Positions 45,343 to 56,147 of a stretch of DNA of 64,000 nucleotides are shown piece by piece; positions within the stretch are counted from its first letter, which is position 1, and every line of letters begins with the position of its first letter. A program made the position numbers and the translations under genes. Source of the stretch: Populus alba (taxonomy: Eukaryota; Streptophyta; Magnoliopsida; Malpighiales; Salicaceae); contig NC_133294.1 of assembly GCF_005239225.2 (NCBI RefSeq), positions 3,038,001 to 3,102,000 of the forward strand, in the 5' to 3' direction. The notes beneath the pieces were generated by a model. It was not told where the DNA came from. It saw only the letters and a program-made list of their open reading frames with translations, and did no database searches.

Positions 45343-48117
45343 GTCAAACTTCTTGTACCACTGTCTTGGAGCTTGCTTCAAACCGTATAGGCTTTTCTGT
45401 AGCTTGCAGACTTGATTCTCCTTTCCTTGCATTGCAAACCCCTCTGGTTGTTGCATGTAAATATCTTCCTCCAAGTCACCATGAAGGAATGCTGTTTTTA
45501 CATCTAACTGTTCCAGATGTAAATTTTCTGCAGCTACTATCCCCAGAACAACTCTGATTGTTGTGAGCTTCACAACTGGAGAAAAAATCTCAGAGTAGTC
45601 AATGCCTTTCTTCTGTTGAAACCCTTTGACAACAAGTCTTGCCTTGAACCGTTTGCTTCCGTCATGCTCAGTCTTCACTCTGTAGACCCACTTATTTTGC
45701 AAGGCCTTCTTTCCTTCAGGTAATGTTGTTAGCTCCCAAGTCTTGTTCTTCAGCAACGAACTCATCTCCTCCTTCATGGCTAACTCCCACTTGCTTGAGT
45801 TTCCATCTTCTAAGGATTCTTCATAAGATAACGGTTCACCACCATCTATCAGCAAAATATAATTCAGTAAAAGTGTGAACCGTTGCGGGGGCTTTATCGT
45901 CCTCGAAGACCTGCGAACAGCTGGTTCAATTTGCTTTGCATCTTCTTGTGTGGAAGTGGGCACAGATGTGCTTGAATCTTCTTGTAAAGACTCTTGATTG
46001 TTGTTCTGCTTAGTAACATCGGGAAACCCTTCTAATCTTATGAATTCAGATCTTTGTGGACTTGTATCTGAATCAGCCATCTCTGTTTCTCCACTTGATC
46101 TGTCTTTGTACATAACTTTCTCATTGAAGATCACGTTCCTGCTTCTGATAATCTTTCTATTCTGATCATCCCAGAACCGAAATCCAAATTCTTCATCTCC
46201 ATAGCCAATGAAGAAACATTTCTTGGATTTAGCTTCTAACTTGTTGCGAGCATCAGAATCTATGTGAACATAGGAAACACACCCAAAAACCTTTAAATGA
46301 GAGAGTCGTACCTCTTTTCCTCTCCATACTTCCTCGGGCAATTTGAATTCCAAAGGAACTGATGGTCCACGGTTGATCAAGTAAACTGCGGTATGAACTG
46401 CGTCAGCCCAGAATGTTTGAGGTAACCCTGAATGCAACCTCATGCTTCTAGCTCGTTCATTGATGGTCCTGTTCATCTGTTCAGCAACGCCATTCTATTG
46501 CGGTGTGCCTGGAACGGTCTTCTCCATTCTGATACCATTGACAACACAATACTCCTTGAAACCTCCATCAATGTATTCTCCTTCATTATCAGATCTTAAG
46601 CATTTCAACTTTAGACCTGATTCAGTCTCAACCATAGCCTTCCATTTCTTGAATGTTTCAAACATATCAGATTTATTTTTCAGAAAGTAAACCCATACCT
46701 TCCTGCTGAAATCATCAATAAAAGTCACATAATATCGAGAACCTCCAAGAGATGCTACTGGAGACGGTCCCCATAAATCTGTGTGTACCAGTTCTAGCTT
46801 TCTTGGTCGTAAGGTCCTGCCAACCTTCAAGAAACTGACCTTCTTCTGTTTTCCAAGAACACAACTTTCACAAATGTCTAGATCGACATTTTTTAACTCT
46901 GGCAGCTTTCCCTTCGACTGAAGTACCTTCATCCCCTTTTGACTCATATGGCCAAGTCTACAATGCCATAGATGTGCTTGATTTTCTGCTTCAGTTGAGG
47001 CAATGATGACTGCAAATCTTGTGGTCATATACAGGGTGCCAGTTTTCTTTCCACGAGCTAAAACCATTGCTCCCTTTGATACTTTCCACATTCCTCCAGC
47101 AAAAAGTATTGAATGACCACTATCATCAAGTTGTCCGACAGAGATCAACTTCTTCTTTAATTCAGGAACATGTCTTACATTCTGCAAGGTCCATATAGAT
47201 CCATTCATTGTCTTGATTTGCACATCTCCTATACCCACAATATTCAGTGGTGTTCCATCGGCCAGATAGACTACACCGTGATCTCCTCCAACATAATTTT
47301 GCAGCATTTCATTGTGTGGCGTACAGTGGAATGAAGCACCAGAATCAAGAATCCACTCATCAATTTGACTTTGTACAACAAGAATTATAGCATCTTGTAC
47401 CTCATCTATGGTAGCGTTTGTAGAGTCAGCTTTAGGTTTCTTCGGTTTTGTGCAATTCCTACTGAAATGACCAGGTTTGCCACAATTCCAACATTCAACC
47501 TGCTTTCTGGATCCAAACTTGCTTTTACTTCTGTATCTTGATTTTGATCTGCCTCTGGATGAGCCTCTATCTTGTCTCCTCCCTCGAGTGTTGATGTTGA
47601 GAGCTGATCCTGAGCTTGAACTTTCACCCGAGTCTTTCCTTCGCACTTCTTCAGCCAAAATCAAGTCTCGAATGTCATCATACTTCAGTTTGGATTTTCC
47701 AGCTGAATTGCTCACGGCTGTCCTCATGCCTTCCCAACTGCTTGGAAGTGAAGCTAGCAAGATGAGTGCACGAATCTCATCATCAAACTCAATCTCAACA
47801 GATGATAATTGATTTGTGATGGTATTATTTGCTGATAGCTTCTCATACATCCCAGACAAGGCTTCCATCAATTTTGCAGTGGATTTTTCTTTCGTAACAT
47901 TGTGAGCAACTCTTCTTGATAAGGATAGCTGGATAATGCCCAGAACTTGTCTATCAAGAAGTTGCCATTCTTCTGCTTCCATCTTTTCTGGTTTGCTTCC
48001 CAATAAGGGAAGATGAAGTTTCTTCCCATATAGATAATCTTCAATTTGCATTTTCCAGTATCCAAAATCTGTTCCGTCAAATTTTTCAATTCCAGCAGCT
48101 TTTATTTCATCTGCCAT
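45343..48117 (-). pseudogene. copia D gag, protease, integrase and reverse transcriptase start
   Basis: From ATG 48117 the frame gives MADEIKAAGIEKFDGTDFGY (gag), the CCHC knuckle CWNCGKPGHFSRNC, protease WILDSGASFHC, WHCRLGHMSQKGMKVLQ, integrase HTDLWGPSPVASLGG and LRSDNEGEYIDG. It stops at TAG 46495-46497, just before NGVAEQMNRT, and is otherwise in frame to TFWADAVHTAVYLINRGPS and the RT text QLDVKTAFLHGDLEEDIYM. It breaks at 45342 where solo LTR 3 sits. Gag seems shorter than in relatives, by roughly 25-30 residues between YEKLSANN and TITNQLSS. Apart from one nonsense codon and the insertion it is well preserved. Confidence 0.88.
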
Positions 48118-48280
48118 TTTTACCACTTCTCCGATTCGAATTTCCCAAATCTGACCTTACAGATGTGTCCAGAACGGCCAAAAACCTTGGAAATGACACT
48201 GAGATCACCCCAATCGGACTTCGGATGGCTCCGATTTTAGCAATCAAAGTTTTGGATTAACGGATGGTGCAGATGCAGCC
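48118..48280 (-). other. copia D leader next to gag
   Basis: Untranslated leader between the gag start and a tandem array. It contains cccaatcggacttcggatgg and no open frame of note. Confidence 0.5.
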
Positions 48281-48605
48281 GCGTGTCAGACAGAGTACCG
48301 CGTGCGTCGCACCAGATAAAAACTCAGTAGCGGTTCTGATAAAGACACGTGTCAGCAGATTAGAGCTTGCGTCACACCGGATCAAAACTCAGTAACGGTT
48401 TAGATTAAGTCACGTGTCAGCAGATTAGAGCCTGCGTCGCACCGGATCAAAACTCAGTAACGGTGCAGATTAGGCCACGTTTCAGCAGATTAGAGCCTGA
48501 GTCGCACCAGATCAAAACTCAGTAGCGGTGCAGATGGAGACACGTGTCAGCAGATCAGGGCCTGCGGCACACCGGAGCAAAACTCAGTATGATGACGTGG
48601 CAAGT
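48281..48605 (-). repeat. 65-bp tandem array with CACGTG in copia D leader
   Basis: Five units begin at 48281, 48346, 48411, 48476 and 48541, exactly 65 bases apart, with the core cacgtgtcagcagattagag. Three of the units carry CACGTGTC, which contains a G-box/ABRE-like core; two carry changed versions. The array lies between the LTR and gag of copia D, where plant copia elements often keep transcription-control repeats. An enhancer role is inference. The last unit merges into tgacgtggcaggtgacgtgg text. Confidence 0.8.
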
Positions 48606-48783
48606 GACGTGGCAGGTGACGTGGTCGTTGACTGCACGGATTGGATGACGTGGCGGGTCAAACCCGACCCATTTTGCAGAAGCCGGGCGAAGAAGGAGCA
48701 TGGCGCGCGTACGGCGCGTTGGTGCGCATGGGCAGTCTGGGCATCGGCGCGTGCGGGCATGCAGGACGTCGGTTCTTCGCCGG
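48606..48783 (-). other. copia D leader, GC-rich part
   Basis: GC-rich leader with gtacggcgcgttggtgcgca and a possible target copy gccgg at 48779-48783. The gypsy element inserted here. The leader resumes at 54425 (gccga) and runs to the primer-binding site. The reading frames across it are accidental. Confidence 0.5.
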
Positions 48784-49338
48784 TGATGTAGAACAAATAG
48801 CGAAAGAATACATGCTCAAAAGGGATCACCCGAAATTCAAAGGCAACTGAATTTCGGCAGCCGGGGCGTTGACGTCGGAATGCCGCGAAACTCACCGAGT
48901 CAAAGTGTTTCGCCATTTGCGGATGAAGTCAGTGGCTAAGCCCCTGATGTCCACCAGTTTTTGGCAAAATTCCATCGTTTCGTCCTCGAAATCGTCATTT
49001 TTGCCATTTTAGGAAAGTTTCATTTCGGCCATAACTTTTGATTCCTGAGTCCGAATTGACTTCCGTCAATTCCTGTTTGCTCAGGATTTATAGGCCTTTC
49101 ATATTCTGCATTTATTTCAAATTTGCCATTTTTGGTAAATTTAATGTTTTGTGTCGTTTCCTTATCCGTCATGGGCTAGGGTAGACTTTTTCTTTAAATA
49201 TCATTGTAAAGCCTCTGGAGGCGGCAGCTAATAATTATTGAATAAAAACCTTTGAGTTTTCTGAGAGTTTCTCTCGTTTATACAATTTTACGGAATATTG
49301 ACGTTGGTCGTATTCCTTCATTGTTTACTGCTGCGTCA
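48784..49338 (+). repeat. CRM-like element 5' LTR
   Basis: 555 bp, TGATGTAGAACAAATAG ... TACTGCTGCGTCA. It includes tctttaaatatcattgtaaa and gaataaaaacctttgagttt, likely promoter and polyadenylation signals. Confidence 0.88.
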
Positions 49339-49370
49339 ATTGGTATCAGAGCACGGATTTGCCGAACTCG

Positions 49371-52300
49371 ATGGCAAATAACAAAGCAGGAGACGAAAAC
49401 TCTATTGGGGGAGACCATGGAGTAGAGGCCTTGTGGGCGGAAGTGGAGGAGACGCGGCAACAAGTAGCGCAGATTCGGGAGATGCTTGCTGCCGGGATTA
49501 ACCTCAACGCCAATAACAGGCCACCAGTTAATAGGACTCGTGCCGAAGGGATTGCCAGAGGCCAACCTGTTGATAGAAGATGTAATCCAGCACCTCACAT
49601 CCAACCTGACAGCGAGGATGATTCAGACGAAGAAGATGACATGGGATACGGTTTACCTCCACCTGCGAGACGTCCGAGGGAGCAAGACGATTATCGCTTG
49701 AAAGCAGACCTGCCCAGTTTCAATGGGAATCTGCGGATTGAAGATTTTCTTGATTGGGTTACCGAGGTGGAGCGATTCTTTGAGATGATGGAGATACCAG
49801 AAGAAAAGATGGTGAGGTTTGTAGCCTTCCGATTGAAGGGAGGGGCTGCAGTATGGTGGGATCAACTACAGAAAAATCGGCAGCGACAAGGAAAGGCGCT
49901 TATAAGGACTTGGCGTAGGATGAAGCAACTGATGATAGGGAGGTTTCTGCCACCAGATTATGAACAATATCTGTTTCAATTACTTCAAGACTGCTCACAA
50001 GGATCCAGATCCGTGTTTGATTACACTGCGGAGTTCTCTAGATTCTTGGAGCGAAACAATCTGAACAAGACGGAGGGGCAGCGTGTAGCCAGGTATATGA
50101 ATGGATTGAAATCGTCATTACGAGATAAGATTGGGTTGCAGGTGGTTTGGACTGTGGAGGAAGCTCATAATCTGGCATTGAAGGCTGAACTGATGGAGCG
50201 AAGAGGGGGAGCCTCAGGATTTCGCCGAAACAATCCAGAACCTTCGTTTAATACCAGAGACAAGGGTGGCAACAGCAGCCAAGCAGGCGTGTTGAATCAG
50301 AACAGAGAAGGGGGCAGCAACAGCAGCCAAGCAGCCCAAGGCAACAAGAATATACCCAGAAATCCAAATCAAAACACGAACATGAACTTGAATCCCAACC
50401 CTTACGCTAGACCTGCACCTGGAGTCTGTTATCGCTGTCGGAAACCTGGACATCTCTCTAACACTTGTCCAGATCATCGCAGACCTGTCAACTGGATCAA
50501 AGGAGAAGAAGGGGATCCAGAGGCTACTGGAGATGATGCAGGGGCGAATGACTGCTATGAAGGGGCAGAATTCGCTGAGGAGGACGGGGAACGAATCAAC
50601 TGTGTCGTGCAGCGAATATTATACACTCCAAGGCAAGAGGATGCTGGACAACGAAATAATATCTTCCGCTCATACTGCACCGTGAGCCAGAAGGTGTGCG
50701 ACTTAATTGTGGATAGCGGAAGTTGCGAGAACTTCGTTGCAAGGGGCCTCGTTGATCACCTAAAGCTACCAACCGAGAAGCAACCGACTCCATACACTAT
50801 CGGCTGGATCAAGAAAGGACCCACGGTGAAGGTAACTGAAATCTGTCGCGTCCCTATTTCCATTGGAAAAATATATAAAGATGAAGTAGTTTGCGATGTG
50901 ATTGATATGGATGCTAGTCATGTATTGTTGGGTCGTCCGTGGCAGTATGATGTTGATATTACCTATAAGGGGTGGGATAATACTTATTTGTTCACGTGGG
51001 GGTCACATAAAATTGCTATGGCTCCTTACAAAAGGAAGGCATTGTATGGTAAGGCTTCTGAAGTGGAGAAGCAGTCGTTTTTTACAGTGTCCAGATCGGA
51101 GACAGAGTTTGTGGCAGACATAAAGGGTGCGCCAGAGTTTTATGCGCTCGTAGTGAAGGCCCTAGTGGTGGAAGGGGAAGTTGAGGCTTCGGTGACAGTC
51201 CCTGACAGGTTGAAACCATTGTTAGATCAGTTTAGGGATATCACTTCCGAAGAGTTGCTGAATAATCTGCCGCCCATGAGGGATGTTCAGCACCATATAG
51301 ACCTCATACCAGGGGCTAGCTTGCCAAATCTGCCTCATTATCGGATGAGTCCGAAAGAGAACGAGGTCTTGCGTGAGAAAATTGAAGAGTTGTTGCAGAA
51401 GGGTTTTATCCGCGAAAGCATGAGTCCATGCGCGGTTCCTGTGTTATTAACGCCAAAGAAAGATGGGAGTTGGCGTATGTGTGTGGACAGCCGAGCTATC
51501 AATAAGATAACCGTCAAGTATCGCTTCCCAATTCCCCGCCTAGATGACATGCTGGATCAGCTTGAGGGCTCGAAATTATTTTCAAAAATTGACCTCCGCA
51601 GTGGATACCACCAGATTCGGGTCAGACCAGGGGACGAGTGGAAGATAGCATTCAAAAGCAAAGACGGGTTATATGAGTGGATGGTTATGCCATTTGGGTT
51701 ATCAAACGCGCCCAACACTTTTATGCGCGTGATGAATCAGGTATTGAGGCCTTTTGTGGGGAAATTTGTTGTCGTTTATTTCGACGATATCCTTATCTAT
51801 AGTAAGACAACGGATGAGCATGTGGAGCAGTTACGGGATGTGTTGGCAGTGCTACAAGAGAACCAGCTATTCCTTAATCTGAAAAAGTGCAGCTTTATGA
51901 CTGATAGCTTGTTGTTTCTGGGTTATGTGGTAAGTTCAGAGGGGATTCATGTGGATGAAGACAAGGTCCGAGCAATTAGAGAATGGCCTGCACCAAAGAC
52001 CGTGGGTGAAGTTCGGAGCTTCCACGGATTAGCCACTTTCTACCGCCGATTCATTTGAAATTTCAGTACTGTCATGGCACCGATAACCGAGTGCATGAAG
52101 AAAGGCAAGTTTCAGTGGGGGGAAGAGGCAGAAACGAGCTTTGCGTTGATAAAGGAGAAGCTGTGCACCGCGCCAGTGTTGGCCCTACCCAGTTTTGAGA
52201 AGATTTTTGAAGTTGAATGTGACGCGAGTGGCGTAGGAATTGGGGCTGTGTTATCCCAGGAGAAGCGACCAGTAGCCTTCTTCAGTGAGAAGTTGAGTGA

Positions 52301-53936
52301 GGCTCGTCAGAAGTGGAGTACGTATAACCAAGAGTTTTACGCGGTGGTCCGAGCTTTGAAGCATTGGGAGCACTATCTAGTGCAGCGGGAGTTTGTTTTG
52401 TACACTGATCACCAAGCTCTGAAATTTATTAATAGTCAGAAACACTTGGATAACATGCATGTCAGATGGGCAACTTTCCTTCAAAAGTTCCCTTTTGCTA
52501 TTCGACACAAGTCTGGTGCTTTGAATCGGGTTGCCGATGCGTTGAGCCGTCGTGCCAATCTGCTGGTGACATTGGCTCATGAGATAGTGGGGTTTGAGTG
52601 CCTAAAGGAGTTGTATCAGGAGGATGCAGATTTCAAAGAAATATGGGCGAAGTGCATTGAGCAACACCCCGTCAGTGATTTTCATGAGAGCAACGGTTTT
52701 CTGTTTCGCGGAAATCGTTTGTGTATACCCCGGATGTCGCTGCGAGAGAAATTGATCCGTGACCTTCATGGGGGTGGATTGAGTGGACACTTGGGCAGGG
52801 AAAAAACAGTGGCTAGCTTAGAGGAACGTTATTTCTGGCCGCAACTGAAGAGAGACGTCGGCAATTTTGTACGGAGGTGCTACATCTGTCAGGTCTCTAA
52901 AGGTCAGTCGTAAAATACTGGTCTCTATACACCTTTACCTATTCCTAACGATATTTGGGAGGATTTGTCTATGGATTTTGTGCTGGGGTTGCCTCGCACC
53001 CAGCGAGGGGTGGATTCTGTTTTTGTGGTGGTTGACAGGTTTTCGAAGATGGCTCACTTCATCCCTTGCCGAAAGACCTCAGATGCTTCACATATAGCCC
53101 GATTATTCTTCAGGGAAGTGGTCCGACTTCACGGAGTGCTGCAATCAATTACTTCTGATCGCGATACAAAATTCCTTAGTCACTTTTGGGTGACTTTATG
53201 GAAGATGTTTCAGACTTCGCTGAACCGAAGTACAACCGCGCACCCACAAACTGATGGGCAGATAGAGGTGACAAACAGAACTTTGGGAAATCTGGTTCGT
53301 AGCATTTGTGGGGATAAACCGAAACAGTGGGATCATGCATTGCCACAGGCTAAGTTTGCTTACAATAGTGTTGTTCATAGCACAACGGGGAAGACTCCTT
53401 TTGCTATGATATATGTGACACCACCAAGACATACAGTAGACTTAGTTCGTCTACCCAAGGGAGGCCCAGGATTTAGTATGGCCGCTGAGAACATGGTGAC
53501 ACAAGGTCAGGCCGTGCAGGAGGAAGTGAGGCAGAGGTTGGAAGCAACCAATGCAAAGTACAAGGCTGCGGCGGATAAGCATCGACGTCGCCGAGTATTT
53601 GAAGAGGGAGATTCCGTGATGGTTTTCTTGCGCAAAGAAAGGTTTCCCGTAGGCACTTACAACAAGCTGAAGCCCAAGAAATATGGTCTGTATCAGGTTT
53701 TGAAGAAGATCAACGATAATGCCTATGTGATTGATCTTCCCGAAACCATGGGCATTTCCAAGACTTTCAACGTTGCAGATTTGTTCCAGTATTATGCAGA
53801 GGAACACTTGTATCCTGATCTCGATCCGGAACCTAACTCGAGGTCGAGTTCTTTTCAAGTGGAGGAGTCTGATGTAGAACAAATAGCGGAAGAATACATG
53901 CTCAAAAGGGATCACCCGAAATTCAAAGGCAACTGA
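49371..53936 (+). pseudogene. CRM-like gag-pol polyprotein with two nonsense codons
   Basis: From ATG 49371 one frame of 1521 codons runs to the stop at 53936, broken only by TGA at 52056-52058 (after TFYRRFI) and TAA at 52911-52913 (after QVSKGQS). In order it has gag ([20 protein letters not shown]), the zinc knuckle [14 protein letters not shown], protease [12 protein letters not shown], reverse transcriptase [12 protein letters not shown], RNase [20 protein letters not shown], the integrase zinc finger region [18 protein letters not shown], and the catalytic core [20 protein letters not shown] with [17 protein letters not shown]-terminal region ends [17 protein letters not shown]. Both nonsense codons look like C-to-T changes (CGA to TGA, CAA to TAA). 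No frameshift was seen. Confidence 0.9.
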
Positions 53937-54424
53937 ATTTCGGCAGCCGGGGTGTTGACGTCGGAATGCCGCGAAACTCACCGAGTCAAAGTGTTTCGCC
54001 ATTTGCGGATGAAGTCAGCGGCTATGTCCCTGATGTCCACCGGTTTTTGGCCCAATTCCATCGTTTCGTCCTCGAAATCGTCATTTTTGCCATTTTAGGA
54101 AAGTTTTGTTTCGGCCATAACTTTTGATTCCCGAGTCCGAATTGACTTCCGTCAATTCCTGTTTGATCAGGATTTATAGGCCTTTCATATTCTGCATTTA
54201 TCTCAAATTTTCCATTTTTGGTAAATTTAATGTTTTGTGTCGTTTCCTTATCCGTCATGGGCTAGGGTAGACTTTTTCTTTAAATATCATTGTAAAGCCT
54301 CTGGAGGCGGCAGCTAATAATTATTGAATAAAAACCTTTGAGTTTTCTGAGAGTTTCTCTCATTTATACAATTTTACGGAATATTGACGTTGGTCGTATT
54401 CCTTCACTGTTTACTGCTGCGTCA
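53870..54424 (+). repeat. CRM-like element 3' LTR
   Basis: 555 bp. Its first 66 bases are also the last codons of the polyprotein. It differs from the 5' LTR at about 16 positions by eye (about 3%). Confidence 0.88.
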
Positions 54425-54556
54425 GCCGAGATTTCAACAGTGGATTCGTCCGGTTGTCCTCTACACGATGGTATGTTCAAAAACACGTTTGGAGAACTTT
54501 GATTTTTGAGTTTGGATCAAACACCCTCTTTGTCAAGAACAAGCTCTGATACCAGT

Positions 54557-54911
54557 TATTGGGTTATTTCCAGAACTCAAACACACACAATTTACGTGGT
54601 TCGGCAACTTGCCTACTCCACGGAGCTACTGGTTTGTATTAATCAAGCTTACAAACAATACAAACAACAAAACAAGGAGGAGGAGAAAATTCTTCTCAAC
54701 TCAACTCAACTCTCCCTAGCTCTCTCTCTGTGTTTCTCTCTGTGTTTCACACAACTTCGTCAGTTCTCACGCTGCAATACGCAGCACTTCACAGGAGGCA
54801 CATAAATATACAAAGGTGGGAGGTGAAGGGGTGTCCACCACCATGTGCTAAGTGGGAGATTAGGATTCCCACTTGCACATGGTGGGGCTTGCTTGTCTCC
54901 AATAATTAACA
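54557..54911 (-). repeat. copia D 5' LTR
   Basis: 355 bp, starting TATTGGGTTATTTCC where TG is expected and ending ATAATTAACA. It is preceded in the window by the leader with the ctctgatacca primer-binding complement. It directly abuts the first 61 bases of the TIR exon of TNL pseudogene 3. Confidence 0.9.
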
Positions 54912-54972
54912 CTTGATATTTACAATTAGGAAACCGTGAAGAGTAGGATTCTTGATTCTTCCCAGCAGCCAT
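54912..54972 (-). pseudogene. TNL pseudogene 3: first 61 bases of the TIR exon
   Basis: ATG at 54972 opens MAAGKNQESYSSRFPNCKYQ, the same N-terminus as the intact TNL with one change, and stops at the copia LTR. The rest of the exon is at 40345-40760. Normal upstream text cgagtctagcaaagataaga precedes the ATG. Confidence 0.85.
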
Positions 54973-55132
54973 TTCGAGTCTAGCAAAGATAAGACTTTTC
55001 AAAGATCTGAACAAAAAAAACAGAGTTGCAGGATTGATGTCGATAGTTCAAGATCGACACAGCACACCAATAAGCTGAAGCATTCATATATTTATTATCT
55101 TACTTTTTCTTTAAAACAATTTTCAAGTTAAT
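54973..55132 (-). repeat. TNL-upstream repeat block, copy 7 (first part)
   Basis: Upstream region of TNL pseudogene 3, with gcaggattgatgtcgatag and a duplicated gacacagcacacc. It is interrupted by a TRIM-like element at 55133 and resumes at 55504. Confidence 0.6.
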
Positions 55133-55503
55133 TGAGAATTATATTATTCTCTAACACACCCCTTCAAGTGAAAGCCTTTTAGGCTTGAAACTTGCACAGG
55201 CCCACATTACTTTGTGCTTAATTTTTATCAAATAAATGAGGATGGTGAGATTCGAACTCGTGACTGCTTGGTCATCAAAGCTCTGATACCATGAGAAATT
55301 ATAAAATGAGAGATACTCAACTCTGTATTTCATTACTGATGAATGATATTCTTATATACAAAAAGAAGCTTCAATTAGCTCTGAAATCAAGGAAACTATC
55401 TTAAATCAAGGAAACTAAAATAGGATATAAATCAATACAAATCAAGCAGTAAACCAAGGATGTTAAATATGGAAAATAAAGATTGACAGTTGACTTGCTA
55501 ATA
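55133..55503 (-). mobile_element. TRIM-like retroelement (371 bp) with unequal LTRs
   Basis: It is flanked by the 5-bp duplication ttaat (55128-55132 and 55504-55508). The right LTR (55292-55503, 212 bp) is followed on the minus strand by TGGTATCAGAGC (complement at 55280-55291), a primer-binding site. The left LTR is only 24 bp (55133-55156, tgagaattat ... ctctaaca), preceded on the minus strand by a purine-rich tract. Internal DNA is about 120 bp and non-coding. This is the layout of a terminal-repeat retrotransposon in miniature whose 3' LTR has lost its middle. The motif gattcgaactcgtgactgc inside is not a tRNA gene. Confidence 0.7.
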
Positions 55504-55692
55504 TTAATTCCCTGTAATCAACTCCTCCATGCCCTTTCAGAAAAATATGCGTGCATATGATAAATCTCTATGCTGAACCAACAAAATCGGTTGATGAGAT
55601 CATCAATAATTAGTTTCTAACAGTGAATTAATCGAAGTGATTCTCAGTTACAGCAGAGTTACATTCCACAATACAACATAATACTAAAAGAG

Positions 55693-55728
<36 letters not shown>

Positions 55729-56130
55729 CTGCAATATTCACTTTCCCTTCGCTGATGTTCTCTTATCAGTTCATCAATTTTCTGCTTTTAAGTCAACCTT
55801 ACAAGTCTATGTGGTATCGGCCATTTTCGCGTTAGGACCTTTTTCTTTTTTAATTTGTTCAAATCATTTACCACGCGTTTACTAGGGCCTGTAATTCTTG
55901 TTACAATTACCAAAGTGGACATTAGACACAAACAAAACACATAATCCCTCTCATCAACTCACGCGGTTCTTCTTACTTCACCCACCAGTAAGAAAAAGGC
56001 ACGTGCAGGATCAAGGCTCTTCATATCTGACTTGGAAAGTTTACTAGCCTGTAATTTTGCATCATTTAAATTGATTCTAGCTTTTTCTTTCTGTTGAAAG
56101 TCAAGTGTATATATAAACAAAGAATTAGTC
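55504..56130 (-). repeat. TNL-upstream repeat block, copy 7 (second part)
   Basis: It runs from tcaactcctccatgcccttt through a (GA)n microsatellite at about 55694-55725, ccattttcgcgttaggacc, and ggcacgtgc at 55998-56006 to atctgacttggaaagttta. The order is the same as at 28990-35400 with its insertions removed. It holds no gene. Confidence 0.6.
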
Positions 56131-56147
56131 GGAAGTTGCTGATTACA

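Larger units (their letters stand above)
48784..54424 (+). mobile_element. complete Ty3/gypsy element, CRM-like, 5641 bp
   Basis: Two 555-bp LTRs (48784-49338 and 53870-54424) differ at about 16 positions by eye. Flanks gccgg and gccga form a target duplication with one mismatch. The primer-binding site TTGGTATCAGAGC starts one base after the left LTR (initiator-Met tRNA type). Integrase follows RNase H, so it is Ty3/gypsy. The polyprotein runs 66 bases into the 3' LTR, as described for centromeric CRM retrotransposons. There is no long chromodomain; the tail after [16 protein letters not shown] is short, with [17 protein letters not shown]. The CRM label rests on memory of that family. Confidence 0.85.
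40761..54911 (-). mobile_element. copia element D (14.15 kb with nested insertions)
   Basis: It has 355-bp LTRs at both ends, 40761-41115 and 54557-54911, differing by eye at only two positions (one alters the terminal TG to TA). The primer-binding-site complement ctctgatacca lies at about 54544-54554 and the polypurine tract (AAGTGGGAGAT on the minus strand) at about 41116-41127. It lies within the TIR exon of TNL pseudogene 3. There is no target duplication; instead 20 target bases are missing. Nested inside are a solo LTR (42207-45337) and a complete CRM-like gypsy element (48784-54424). The frames between these carry gag to RNase H. Confidence 0.9.

Noticed and set aside
48528..48916. Frames across the GC-rich copia D leader
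   Set aside because: They cross the junction between the copia leader and the gypsy LTR, so they cannot be an ancestral gene.
55241..55291. Possible tRNA gene (gattcgaactcgtgactgc)
   Set aside because: It lacks a full cloverleaf and lies between the polypurine tract and primer-binding site of a TRIM-like element.
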